Shown: piece by piece, positions 20,936 to 30,500 of the stretch
Position numbering within the stretch: the stretch's first letter is position 1
Layout of the letters: every line of letters starts with the position of its first letter
Translations under genes and position numbers: made by a program
Assembly (NCBI GenBank): GCA_018257865.1
Contig: JAEUBA010000172.1
Location: forward strand, 1 to 33,658
DNA length: 33,658 nt
Direction of reading: 5' to 3'
From: Stereocaulon alpinum
Taxonomy: Eukaryota > Ascomycota > Lecanoromycetes > Lecanorales > Stereocaulaceae
The notes under the pieces: model-generated
What the model was told of the DNA's origin: nothing
Database searches by the model: none
What the model saw: the letters and a program-made list of their open reading frames with translations, nothing else

Positions 20936-22147
20936 CGGGAGGCAAAGGAATTATCAACAAATGCTTCCAAAATATTAAATATTAATAGAGGCATATCTTT
21001 CCTCCAAGAGGGAGTAGATTTAAAATACGAGACCTGATTGGACAATATGTATATCAATAGGAGGTCATGATTAAAGCTACCACCGCCGATAGTCCTTCTC
21101 CCTCTCTTCCTCCTCGATGTTGTTCCCACAAACCCCAAGCGTCAATAGGCCTTGAAGACCCCGCGCAGCCAATGGTCAAACGTAAAGGCGTAGTGTCTCA
21201 CAGTCGCCATCCTTCATATCCATTTCCTTCCCATCAAGTTTCATTGCCAACGCAACCTCCATCACGGCGCAACGCGCCGCAGATTATTCCTGAATCTCGC
21301 AACCTCATTTCACACCACGGACGAGAGGACAGTGGCAGGTTCTAGCCTGGAGATTCACGTCCATATCAAAGCCTTCCATCCCCACACAAGTCAAAGTGTC
21401 GAAAGTATGATGCGTGACCTGAGACATAGCTGATCTCGTTGCTTAGCGTACTTGATATTCCTTTAGAATCGAGACGATCAACAATATCTCGGATCCGGCT
21501 ACTCTACCTTTCCACTTCGCTCTATGCCTCTAGTGGCTTGGTCGAACTGCCTCCCAAATGACCTGTTCAGGCATGTATCGATATGGCGGCCTTGGAATGC
21601 ATAGGCGCTTGGTCATTCAGCAAATCGCTAGGATAGAAGAGGACAGAATGACAATGTTGAGTAGGAGGGGAAGAGGAAAAGGAGGAGGCTGCAAGGATAC
21701 TGCTGCTGTAGTGGCTACGCATCAATGTTTTTGCCCATTAGTAATGAACGCAGACTACATAAGTAGCAGGTGCCCTTCCCCCCAGGACGGATCTCTTTCA
21801 TTATGCATGCTACATGGATACAAGACGATGTACAATGAGATACAATACACAACACGGCATTCCATCAACGGCTACGCATAAGTAGCTCCAAACACGAAAA
21901 CCAAAGTTGTTGCAACGCGGAGATCCCTGCATCGTTGCTTAATGTTTCAATTCCACCTCAACCCTACAGGCAAGTCTCAATCCTATATTCGGGGGTCGTA
22001 TAATATATATATAGCAATACGTTCAAAGTAATTTTGCAAATCTAGAATTTGAGTTTAATCACTTTGCTATTCATTATAGGCCGTCCAAACTTTCGCTTAG
22101 GGTAGAGCACCACTTTCGTAACTTCATAACCTTTGCCGGGTCCTCTT
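20936..22147. other. Intergenic stretch between SET gene and the 195-aa gene
   Basis: About 1.2 kb of island DNA without RIP. Two plus-strand ORFs (21067-21345, 92 codons, Pro/Ser-rich; 21558-21881, 107 codons) have no recognisable domain, no matching exon neighbours and composition that fits chance. I do not call them. The two flanking genes converge here, so the region should hold two 3' UTRs. A TATATATATA run lies near 22002. Confidence 0.45.
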
Positions 22148-22959
22148 TTATCCCCGCCCTCCTGAATTCCGATGTTGCTTTGCCTTCTGTCTCAATTTTT
22201 GTGCATGCCGATGCCCGTTTCCAATCTGCTCTTCGTGTCCTTGCCATGCCTGATACGATTGCTGGGCATACGGATAACGCTGTTGGAACGCATCTCGAGC
22301 GACGCCCTCACTGCAGTATACAATCATCAGCATCCCTGAAAATTGAAGGGTCGGGTTTCGATACTAAAATTCAGCATTGAAGAGGAAAGGACGATGATGA
22401 TGATGATAGTAATGATGATGATGATGATGATAGTAATGATGATGATGATGGAAAGAAGTAAGGATCTTTTGAAAGAAGAGGAGTTAGGAAGCATTAGAAA
22501 ATTCTGTTCAGGATTTCATTCACATATTGCTTACGTATTGGCCAGATTCGCCACTTTATTCGCAGGCTGTGCTAAGTCCTCTGAGTTGCGAGGAACAAAC
22601 TTGCTATTTCCTCCAATGCGTGAGACTTCTTGTCTATAAGCTCTAGCTGCGTCGTTCTTTACTTGTTGGTCGTCCTTATATCCTGAATAAGCTGCGTTCA
22701 TCTGGGGCGTAAACGAGTCTGGACGCCTCCGATAATCCGAGGAGGAGGGAATCATCCGCGGTGGTGTCGGTGCAGCAGGGGCGGATGAGCACGGGTTGTC
22801 TGCTAAACTGTCGCCAGAGCCCCATAATCTGGAGGGGATAAAACGTGGTGGGGGAAATTTGGAACGGTCAGGGTCAGGGTCTGCGGGCCGATCGGGACGT
22901 TCACCTCCGCTGAACGTTGTTCTACGATCCTTGTCCCCGTAGTAGTAGCTTGAGCTCAT
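22148..22959 (-). CDS. Hypothetical disordered protein, two exons, 195 aa
   Basis: Minus-strand exon 1 is 22959-22535 and exon 2 is 22310-22148, separated by a 224-nt intron. The intron has a GTAAGC donor, a CTGAT branch-like site and a CTGCAG acceptor. Phase 2 at the donor matches one base at the acceptor, and the join reads NKVANLANTEGVARDAFQQR. The product starts MSSSYYYGDKDRR and is rich in Pro, Ser, Arg and Asp in its first 90 residues. The C-terminal 55 residues are Gln/His/Lys-rich (QQRYPYAQQSYQAW). There is no signal peptide, membrane segment or known domain. Exon 1 alone could also be read as a 142-aa single-exon ORF ending at 22531. The good splice sites favour the longer model; function is unknown. 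Confidence 0.5.
22391..22452. repeat. GAT/ATC trinucleotide microsatellite, interrupted
   Basis: Runs of GAT/ATG repeats on the plus strand are broken twice by AGTA. On the minus strand they read as ATC repeats and fall inside the predicted intron of the 195-aa gene. The repeated interruption suggests the array grew by duplicating an imperfect block of about 27-30 bases. Confidence 0.85.
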
Positions 22960-23335
22960 GTTCCAAGTATCTCAAAAGACCCCACGTTCAGGTTATGCGT
23001 GGTCGGGCTTTACTCAAATAGGCGTAGGACTTGATGCTTGATTAGAGATAACTTGAATCTCATCAATACCAAATACCTGGGATAAGAAAAGAGTAGATTA
23101 TCCAAGCCCAAGAAGCCTTTTTTTTCGAGGCGCGGCGAAGACATCCCACACTTTATAGGGACATCATGCTCTTTACGCCTCACGAATTGACACGGACACC
23201 GGACTTGGACCGTCTGAACTGCCACGTCTGCATGCAGAGTATATGACCTCCCTAGAATCCGGTTGGTCCAGCACTTGGTCACCTGATCAGCCACATTGGT
23301 ATCGTACAAATCATAAATGTATTCCACCCCCCCTT

Positions 23336-23451
23336 CGAAACCAAACCTGCATCCACGCTGATTGCGATCGGAGTTGGCCGTACAGTTTCCTCCCCCCCCC
23401 CCCACCCACCCACACGAAGCCAAACCTGCGTCTACATTGATCGCGATCGGA
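23336..23451. repeat. 37-bp direct duplication with a 12-C run between the copies
   Basis: 23336-23372 and 23415-23451 (offset 79 bases) differ at six positions, all transitions. A run of 12 C lies at 23392-23403, followed by CCCA units. The duplication is non-coding on either strand as far as I can judge. A 152-codon minus-strand ORF (23468-23010) runs through it, but this is low complexity and lacks a recognisable domain. Confidence 0.8.
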
Positions 23452-23673
23452 TCTAGCTCCTTTACCATTGATTTCTATATACTACGATACAACTGCACAG
23501 ATTCTCTATTCATACCCTGGTTTGAGTGAATTATTGAATGCACTCCCCCACCAAGGCTGGAGCCTGACATCCTGCATCGACAATTTACGAACACCAGCAT
23601 CCAGATTGCAGTATTCTATCCAACATTGAGTCTAGATTGCACAGACTAACTTGCCTTCGATAAGGTAGCAGAC

Positions 23674-25031
23674 ATGGCTAAAGACTCGACACTACTACCA
23701 GAGAATACTCAATCATCTCTCCGATTAATCCAGCCGCACGCCCCAGAATTGCGTGTCGCAATTCTGAGTCATGTTCCAAATCGGCAGACGCTCAGAAACA
23801 TTATCCTCAGCTGTTCTGCCTTTTCAACCGTCTATTACAGCCATCAGCGACAGATCCTATTGCAATTGACTCGAAATGCTTTCGAAGTCGACAGGATAAA
23901 CATAGCGATCCCACTGCTGGCATGCAGGGCACAGTATCTCGACGTACTGGCCTCGAACCACCTTGAAATCGTGACCGCACTGCTTAAGACGAATCCCGAG
24001 CACAACGCATTGACCAAGCAAGCTACCCTCCAGATCAGTATCGAAGAATGCAAGCAAATGCTTCGGCTGAAAGATATAGCCTCTCAAATCTGCAATGATT
24101 TAGTTTCCCAAATACCGCTTCATCATCCTTTGGGAAAAGAAAACGTGATGGGCCAAAAGCCACTGTCCACTACGGAGAGATGTCGCATCTCAACAGCCAT
24201 ATATCGTTGGGAGCTTTGGGCTGGGCTTTTCTCTCAACGAGCACGCGACCTGATCCAAAACCAGGATCCTGCAGCTCGAATTGATGTCGATGCTCAGATG
24301 GCGGTATACCTAGCTCGCTATACGCGATGGGAACAAGAGCAATTAGGCTGTTTGTACGACTACGTGCACAGACGATATAGACAACTCTTTAACGAATCTG
24401 GCAAGTGGTTTGATCAAAACAAGGGGACTGGGCCTTTTGATCCGGTAGAGGAAGATCTCAATCCTTGGTTCATGCTTTACGAGGATGGTCCGTTCGCCCC
24501 TAAGCCTGCTTTGCTGTTATATATGTTACAATTACAAAGGCTGACGTCTCTCTCTCTAAAGAGAATTCTTCTGACTTAAATCTAGACCGAATAATTGGTC
24601 GAGGTCCGCAACTTCTTGCTGTACTGCTTCGCAAAAATGATATGAAATGGAGATGTGACACCATAATGACATGTATTTACAATTTTGACCCTTGCTTCCG
24701 AGAGGTTATTTGCCCCGAGAATCTCTGGGAGATACGCATTCCGGCCGCAACTGATGAGGACATTGGAGCTACTGAAGAAGATCAACCCTACGGCTACAGA
24801 TGGGCACTTGCGACTCCTACAAAGCCTAGTAATCCATCGCTTCTGAAGGCCTGTGACTTCCTGTGGCACTGGGGTTACGCGTTTTGGGATGAAGATCGTC
24901 TCCGAAATTGGGGTTTCGAAATTGGTGGACCGTTCTTTTATACAGAGGTATACAGTATGTATTCAAACGACAAGGACGGAATTCGCGATCGAGTGTCTGG
25001 GCGGCTACTTCAAGAATCTCAGCTGGCATAG
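23674..25031 (+). CDS. F-box-like protein, two exons, 419 aa
   Basis: Predicted exons 23674-24487 and 24586-25031. The 98-nt intron has a GTCCGT donor, a CTGAC branch site at 24571-24575 and a TAG acceptor. It restores frame exactly (1260 nt in total), whereas reading through ends at a TAA at 24577-24579. Residues about 24-65 (PELRVAILSHVPNRQTLRNI, then ILSCSAFSTVYYSHQRQILL) resemble a degenerate fungal F-box. F-box proteins recruit targets to SCF ubiquitin ligases through Skp1. The rest is Trp- and Tyr-rich without leucine-rich or WD repeats, as is common in lineage-specific fungal F-box-like families. Composition matches the island. Without the intron the gene would count as frameshifted, so the splice call is decisive. 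F-box identity is moderate. Confidence 0.55.
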
Positions 25032-25343
25032 GGTAGCTGGTATAGCTAGACGACTCAAAAGGTTTAAAAAGTTCAGATGTTTTAAGGTATATTTCTCGAG
25101 TCGAGTTACCGTGAATCAGATATCCAAAAAGATAATAAACCTCGATCCCTCTGTTCCTAAGATTATTTAGTATCACCAAAAATGTCGTATTATATCAACT
25201 ATATATATACCCTGAACCTAGCGTAGTAAAGGAGTACTAAGGGAGTAGTAGGGATATATTAAAGGAGCGAAAAATCAGGCTCTTTATAGCAAAAAGGGGT
25301 ATAGTATAATAAGAGCCTAATTTAGCTACTCTATTACTAATTC

Positions 25344-25372
25344 TAAGCTTAACCCGAATTAGGTTAAGCTTA
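25344..25372. repeat. Perfect 11-bp inverted repeat (hairpin)
   Basis: TAAGCTTAACC at 25344-25354 and GGTTAAGCTTA at 25362-25372, with a 7-base loop. It lies close to the inner border of the right RIP block. Function unknown. Confidence 0.8.
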
Positions 25373-25621
25373 AACCCTATACAAGTTTTAGTACTAGTCT
25401 AGTAAAATCGAATTAGGTTATATTTAGACTTTAAATTAGATTATTAGTATAATTACTAGTAATATTTTAGAAAAAAATATATAGGAAATATACGCCTTAG
25501 CGAGCTCTATAACTTATAGGTCTTATATATATAATTCGAATATATAAATAAGAAGTTATTAATATTATAAGAAAGTTAGATTTTAATATTTCTAACCTTA
25601 ATTCTAGTAGTTAATCTCCTA

Positions 25622-25970
25622 GACCTAGATTTTAATCTTCTTCCTTAAACCTAAATATTATTATAATAAAATTATATAGGCTCATAAAGAAAGAGAAGGG
25701 CTTTCTAACGCGCTAAAAATTATAAAATTCGGCCGGGGGGTTACTAAGGAATTAGGGTTATAAGTAAGAGGCTTTTCTTACTTATAATTAATTTTTTAAG
25801 GCTAGAGATCAACCTTCTTCCCTAAATCTAGATATTATTATAAAATTATAAAATATATAAAAACTAATAGAGAAAGAGAAGGGCTTTCTAATAAGCTAAT
25901 AATTATAAAATTCGGTCGGGTAGTTACTTAGAAATTAGGGTTATAACTAAGAGATACTCCTTACCCGTAG
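25622..25970. repeat. Tandem duplication, unit about 180 bp, diverged by RIP
   Basis: Two copies in direct orientation share CTTCTTCC (25637 and 25814), then AGAAAGAGAAGGGCTTTCTA (25688 and 25871), then ATTATAAAATTCGG (near 25719 and 25901) and ATTAGGGTTATAA. Differences are mostly transitions and small indels. Confidence 0.75.
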
Positions 25971-26711
25971 TTAGAAGCGAGTAATACCTCTAACTAGAAA
26001 CTACTAACTAGTAGTAAGTAATAATTATAGACTATATTATTTATTTTAGGGGTTAAATAATATAGATAGGGCTAATACGATCTTAAATCTATAGAGACCT
26101 CTAGAATTTAATAGATAATTACTTTAAAAATTAGAGTTAATCTAAACCTTACTACTTTACTACGCCGTTACTTTCTAGAACCCCGCTACTTTCTAGGACT
26201 TTTAGTTAATAATTTTAAATTATATAAGGGTTCCTCTCTTCCCCTTTCTTTCTAACTTCTTCTCTATTACTTCTTTATCTACTTTAACTATAGATAGGGG
26301 TTTTAATTAAGTATTTACTTAAGTAAAGATAATATTCTTATTTATAAATCTTACTTCTATACTATTAAAACTACCGCTTTACGAGATTATCTAGGCTAAT
26401 TATACTAAGATATATCTTTAGATAGTTAAAATTAGCTAGTTATATATAGCTTAACTCTCTATACTAACTTAATTATTCTATCGATTTCTTACCTATTAGT
26501 TATCTCTTTAGCTAATAAATATCTAGTTACTAGTAACGATTAATCTATTCCCTATAACTAAAAATATACTAATATTTTCTAATTAAATTAGTACCTAAAA
26601 GCTACTTATAGCTAGAAGAATCCTTAAAATACGGGTAATAATTTTCTACTACTACTAGTAGTCTATAGAAGTCTAATATTTACTACTAATAATTCTTTAC
26701 TACTAGCTCGG

Positions 26712-27306
26712 TATAAGGGGTAGGTATACTATAAGGGCCCTAATAAGGGACTTCTAGGTATTAGACCTAATATTCTTAACTTTTACCTCTTTAAGGTAAT
26801 CTAGAGGTAGGGCTCTAGCTCGGAGTTCTTATCCTTATAATTATATTAGGTCTAATACTCTACTAGTCGCGTACCCGCCTTAGTATATAAGTTAGGGGTT
26901 TAACTTCTAGAGGGGTAGGAAATATCGCGTAAGTAACCGCGCTAATTAACTAGTATAGAGGTACCCTACGGGGGCTTTAACTAGGTATAGTATTATATTA
27001 TATCGCGTAGACTAGCTAGCTTAGAGGCGCTCTACGAGGACTTTAACTAGGCCTAAGTAAGGCGCCTAATAGGGGCTTTATAACCTAATAATTATCGCTA
27101 AGTAGTATTAATCTAGGGGAAGTTTAACTTATACTATTAGTAACCCTTAGGGACGAGTCCCTTAAGGGGAGGAATAATTATAAGGGGTAGGTATACTATA
27201 AGGGCCTTAATAAGGGACTTCTAGGTATTAGACCTAATATCCTTAACTTTTACCTCTTCTAAATAGTTTAGAGGTAGAGCTCTAGCTCGGAGTTCTTATC
27301 CTTATA
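26712..27306 (+). mobile_element. TRIM-like element: two 128-bp direct repeats around a 339-bp interior
   Basis: 26712-26839 and 27179-27306 are near-identical direct repeats of the same length, starting TATAAGGGGTAGG and ending TCCTTATA (TG and CA ends may have become TA by RIP). A purine-rich tract AAGGGGAGGAA at 27164-27174 sits just before the second repeat, where a polypurine tract would be. The interior has no ORF. It holds a 36-bp imperfect duplication (26950-26985, 27016-27051). The flanking 5-mers (CTCGG and CCCGA) are not an exact target duplication. An alternative is a simple segmental duplication. Confidence 0.5.
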
Positions 27307-27411
27307 CCCGAATTAATAATATTTCGAAGTTCGAGATTCTAGAGTAGACTTAAATAGGCCTAACTTATTAGATCAAGCTTAAATATTTAAATTAGGCTTA
27401 TAGTAGCTAGA

Positions 27412-28215
27412 TATTAATTGATTAATTAATTTATACGCCTATTCTAGTATCTATATATACTAATAAGGGTATTCTTTTATATTTTTAGAAAATCTAGGGG
27501 GCTATAAGCCCTCTAGACGCGAAAAAAAACCTTTTTAAAGTTACCCCTTCTAGCTAAAAACTTTCGCTTATTAGCTTACTTATTATTCTACTCTACCTAT
27601 CTAACCTTACTACTAGGCTTTATAATACTAGTAACTATAATCTCCGTTACCCTAATAGGCCTTATAATACTTTAGTAGCTCTACTACCTTTAACTTTAAC
27701 TTATACTTAAGCTTCTTTATCTTTAAGGTTTTTATTATTAGTTTTACTCTAATAAGGAGTTTAGATTAGGAGAGTTATTCCTTAGTAAGTTAGTACTATA
27801 TTAGGAATCCTAACTTAACTAGTTATCTTACTACCGCCCTTATACTAATAACCTTAACTAGTATAGTCCTAATATTATAAGTCTCTACCTCTTTAATAAG
27901 TTCTCTTTAAGTATCGCTAAGTTCTAAGTAGTATAGGAGAATATACTTTATATCTTAGTTTCTTTAACTATAACTATAGTAGGTATTATAGACCCCTAGT
28001 ACTCTTACTTTATATAGAAAGTAGTTAAACCTATTCTTACTACTTTAGAGTTAGACTACTATTAAGCTTTCTACCTTTCTAAGCTTTAGGTAGTAGTTAT
28101 ACTTATCTCTAAATAATAATTCCTTTTAAAAGGGTATATAAGAGTATTTAGGGATAATATCCTTATATACTTCCTACTACTTAGTCTATTTTATTATCGC
28201 CTAACTCTATATCTT
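27412..28215 (-). mobile_element. LINE copy D, 3' part of an older Tad1-like element split by copy C
   Basis: Minus strand. Its 3' tail (ATTAATTGATTAATTAATTT on the plus strand) is at about 27412-27432. It then aligns to copy B from the 3' end back to the point equivalent to about 10676. The same LINE resumes at 29337. RIP is saturated. Confidence 0.85.
28203..28215. repeat. Target-site duplication of LINE copy C, left copy
   Basis: AACTCTATATCTT at 28203-28215 recurs exactly at 29324-29336. Removing 28216-29336 restores colinearity of the older minus-strand LINE. Confidence 0.9.
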
Positions 28216-29323
28216 AAGCGGAAGCAGTTATTATGCCTATCCAAACCCATCTAGACGCCCTGGTTATGAGACACCAGGCACTGAGGGGAGTACACCCCTT
28301 AACAATCGAAGGCAACCGCTTAATCCGTAGGAGACTGCGGGGAAGGAGAGGAAGGGCGCGCCCAACACGCCTAACCCCATCACTAGAAAAGGAAGAATAG
28401 GCCCTGCAGGAGCTTGAGGCGAAGGATTAGGATCAAGCGGTAACGGCGATAAGGAGGAAGGCACATTAGCATAACCCAAAAACGGATGTCGAGGAGTATC
28501 AAGACGTAGGCGTCCTAGCCAAGAAGATACGAGGCTGGGCAACGGCGAAGTGGATCGAGCGGTGGGAGGCATATAAGGATGCTATCCCCGAGCACTCTCG
28601 CACACCCGCACAGAATGAACCGTTGTTCGGAGAAAGGTATAACTACCACCTGAAGCTTAGGAAGGCAGAAAGCTCGATGGCAGTCCAACTCCGAAGTAGG
28701 AAGAATAGGTTTAACCACTTCCTTTATAAGGCGAGAGTGCCAGGGGTCCGCAGTACCCGCTGCAGTTATAGATAGAGGAATTAGGATACGAAGTATATTC
28801 TCCTGCACTGCCCAGAGCTTAGCGACACTCGAAGGGAGCTTATTAAAGAGGTAGAGACTCACGATGTTAGGACTATGCTGGCTAAGGTCACCGGTATAAG
28901 AGCGGCTGCGAGATGGCTGGTTAGGTCAGGATTCCTAACGCAGTATCGACTTGCTAGGGAACAGCTCTCCTAGTCTAAACTCCCTATCGGAGTAGAACCG
29001 GCAATAAAAACCCCAAAGACAAAGAAGCCTAAGCGCAAGTGGAAGCTAAAGGCGGCGGAGCTGCCGGAGTGTTGCAGGGCCTATTAGGGCAACGGAGATT
29101 ATCGTTACCGGTGTTATAGAGCCTAGCGGCGAGGTCGGACAGGCGGAGCAGAACGATAAGTAAGCTGATAAGCGAAAGTTTTTAGCTAGAAGGGGCGACT
29201 CTAGAAAGGTTTCTTTCGCGTCTAGAGGGCCTTCAACCCCCCTAGATTTCCTAATAATGTAAGAGAACACCCTTATTAGTATATATAGATACTAGAATAG
29301 GCGTATAAATCAATCAATCAATC
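28216..29323 (+). mobile_element. LINE copy C, young 5'-truncated Tad1-like element with light RIP
   Basis: 1108 bp, bounded by a 13-bp target duplication and ending in an AATC tetranucleotide tail (TCAATCAATCAATCAA). CA and TG are frequent, unlike in all other LINE copies here. It carries the ORF2 C-terminus only. The plus-strand frame reads through with a handful of TAG codons. It includes a Cys/His segment (CSYR, then TKYILLHCPELSDTRREL), the C-terminal zinc-finger-like motif of fungal LINEs. It is the best local template for annotating the mutated copies. Confidence 0.92.
28253..28972 (+). pseudogene. ORF2 C-terminal fragment in LINE copy C
   Basis: The frame starts HLDALVMRHQALRGVHPLTI and ends WLVRSGFLTQYRLAREQLS before TAG at 28970-28972. 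It contains several internal stops, all TAG, at positions where Gln or Trp is likely (for example after EKEE, before DQAV and in CSYR-stop-RN). TAG from CAG or TGG is the expected first product of RIP. Endonuclease and RT are absent through 5' truncation. Minus-strand ORFs over this segment are antisense shadows. Confidence 0.8.
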
Positions 29324-29336
29324 AACTCTATATCTT
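29324..29336. repeat. Target-site duplication of LINE copy C, right copy
   Basis: AACTCTATATCTT, exact match to 28203-28215, directly after the AATC tail of copy C. Confidence 0.9.
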
Positions 29337-30500
29337 TTTAGCTAAGATACCTATATCTTAGTACTCCTTAATATCTATTTTTAAGTTATACTAGTATATC
29401 TTCTACTTTATTACTATTAATACTTAGTCCTATTCCTTCGCCTTAAGCTCCTAAAGGGCCTATACTTCCTTTTTAAGTAATAAGGTTAGGTATATTAGGC
29501 GCGTCCTTCCCCTTCTTCCCTATAATCTCTAATAGATTATATAGTTACCTTTAATTATTAAGGGGTAGATTCCCCTTAGTACCTAATATCTTATAACTAA
29601 AGTATCTAACTAAGTCTAGATAGGAGGAATAACTATCTCTACCTTTAAGACTTAGACTAACGTCGCTTTATATACTTTAAGTATTATCTATAGGTAGTTA
29701 TTCTATATTATCGCGAGCGTCTTAATATACTTTTCTACTACTCCCCGCTCCTTAGTAGGGGTATATTAGATTAGGATAGCGAATATAAGTATAGGTCTTA
29801 CTACTATACTATATACTATCCTATATTTTTCGAACGTAGCTCCCTAAGTTAATTCGGCTAGATACTTAATCGCTTAGGCTTAAGTAGTAGCCTTCGCCTT
29901 TATCTATACTATATATAGGCCCTAGCGGAGCTTAGTATTAATATATAGCTTAAAGACCCTAATACTCGCCTCTAGTATAACCTCTACGCTACTAAATTAT
30001 ACTATTTCTCTTATATTAAACCTTTTAGGTACTCGCGATAGATATACTAGTTTATATTTCTAAGGCGCGAATATTACTCTATATATTTCCGCCTATACTA
30101 GATAGAGCTTATAGGCTTATTCTAGCTATCTATAGTTCGTTTCTATTAATTTACTATATACTAGTAGGTATATATTATCTACGAATCCTCCTACTTATAC
30201 TAGGATTTTCGCTTTTAAGTATACTTTAATTAGCGGCGCGTTAAAGAAGAGAAATAGAATTAATAATATTAGTAACCCTTACGGGATCCCTATCTCTATT
30301 ACCTTAACTAAACTAGTTTTACCTCCTAGGGTAATTAATATTACTCTATCCTTAAAGAAGCTCGCCGTCTATTAGATAATCCCTTTAGGGATTCCTTTTA
30401 TCTTTAAGTTATAAAGTAGCCTCTTATAGGATATATTATCGAATACCCCTACTATATTTAGTAATAGTAGGCTCGCTATATTATTTTTACCTTAGTTCTA
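29337..30500 (-). mobile_element. LINE copy D continued (RT to middle of ORF2), RIP-degraded
   Basis: Aligns in reverse to copy B from about 10660 back to about 9508, inside the RT region. It is the 5'-ward continuation of 27412-28215. It ends abruptly at the 3' tail of copy E at 30501, so either copy E inserted into it or it inserted at copy E's tail after 5' truncation. Confidence 0.85.

Larger units (their letters stand above)
25175..27411. other. RIP-saturated non-coding block with tandem duplication and TRIM-like element
   Basis: CA and TG drop to near zero from about 25210. I could not identify a coding origin. Contents listed separately are a hairpin at 25344-25372, a roughly 180-bp tandem duplication at 25622-25970, and two 128-bp direct repeats at 26712-26839 and 27179-27306. 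The rest (about 25980-26700) shows nothing I recognise. Confidence 0.6.

Noticed and set aside
21067..21881. Two plus-strand ORFs of 92 and 107 codons
   Set aside because: No motif, no convincing splice partner, Pro/Ser-rich or Arg-rich composition that can follow from base composition.
23010..23468. 152-codon minus-strand ORF upstream of the 195-aa gene
   Set aside because: It runs through a C-rich run and a 37-bp duplication, has Gly runs from simple sequence and no domain. Chance is more likely than a gene.
26707..27311. CTCGG/CCCGA as a target duplication of the TRIM-like element
   Set aside because: The two 5-mers differ at two positions, and the differences are not in RIP context.
28264..28862. 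Two minus-strand ORFs of 102 and 115 codons over LINE copy C
   Set aside because: They are antisense to the ORF2 frame. LINE frames depleted of CA often leave the opposite strand open.
29046..29270. 74-codon minus-strand ORF at the LINE copy C 3' end
   Set aside because: Antisense shadow over LINE 3' sequence.
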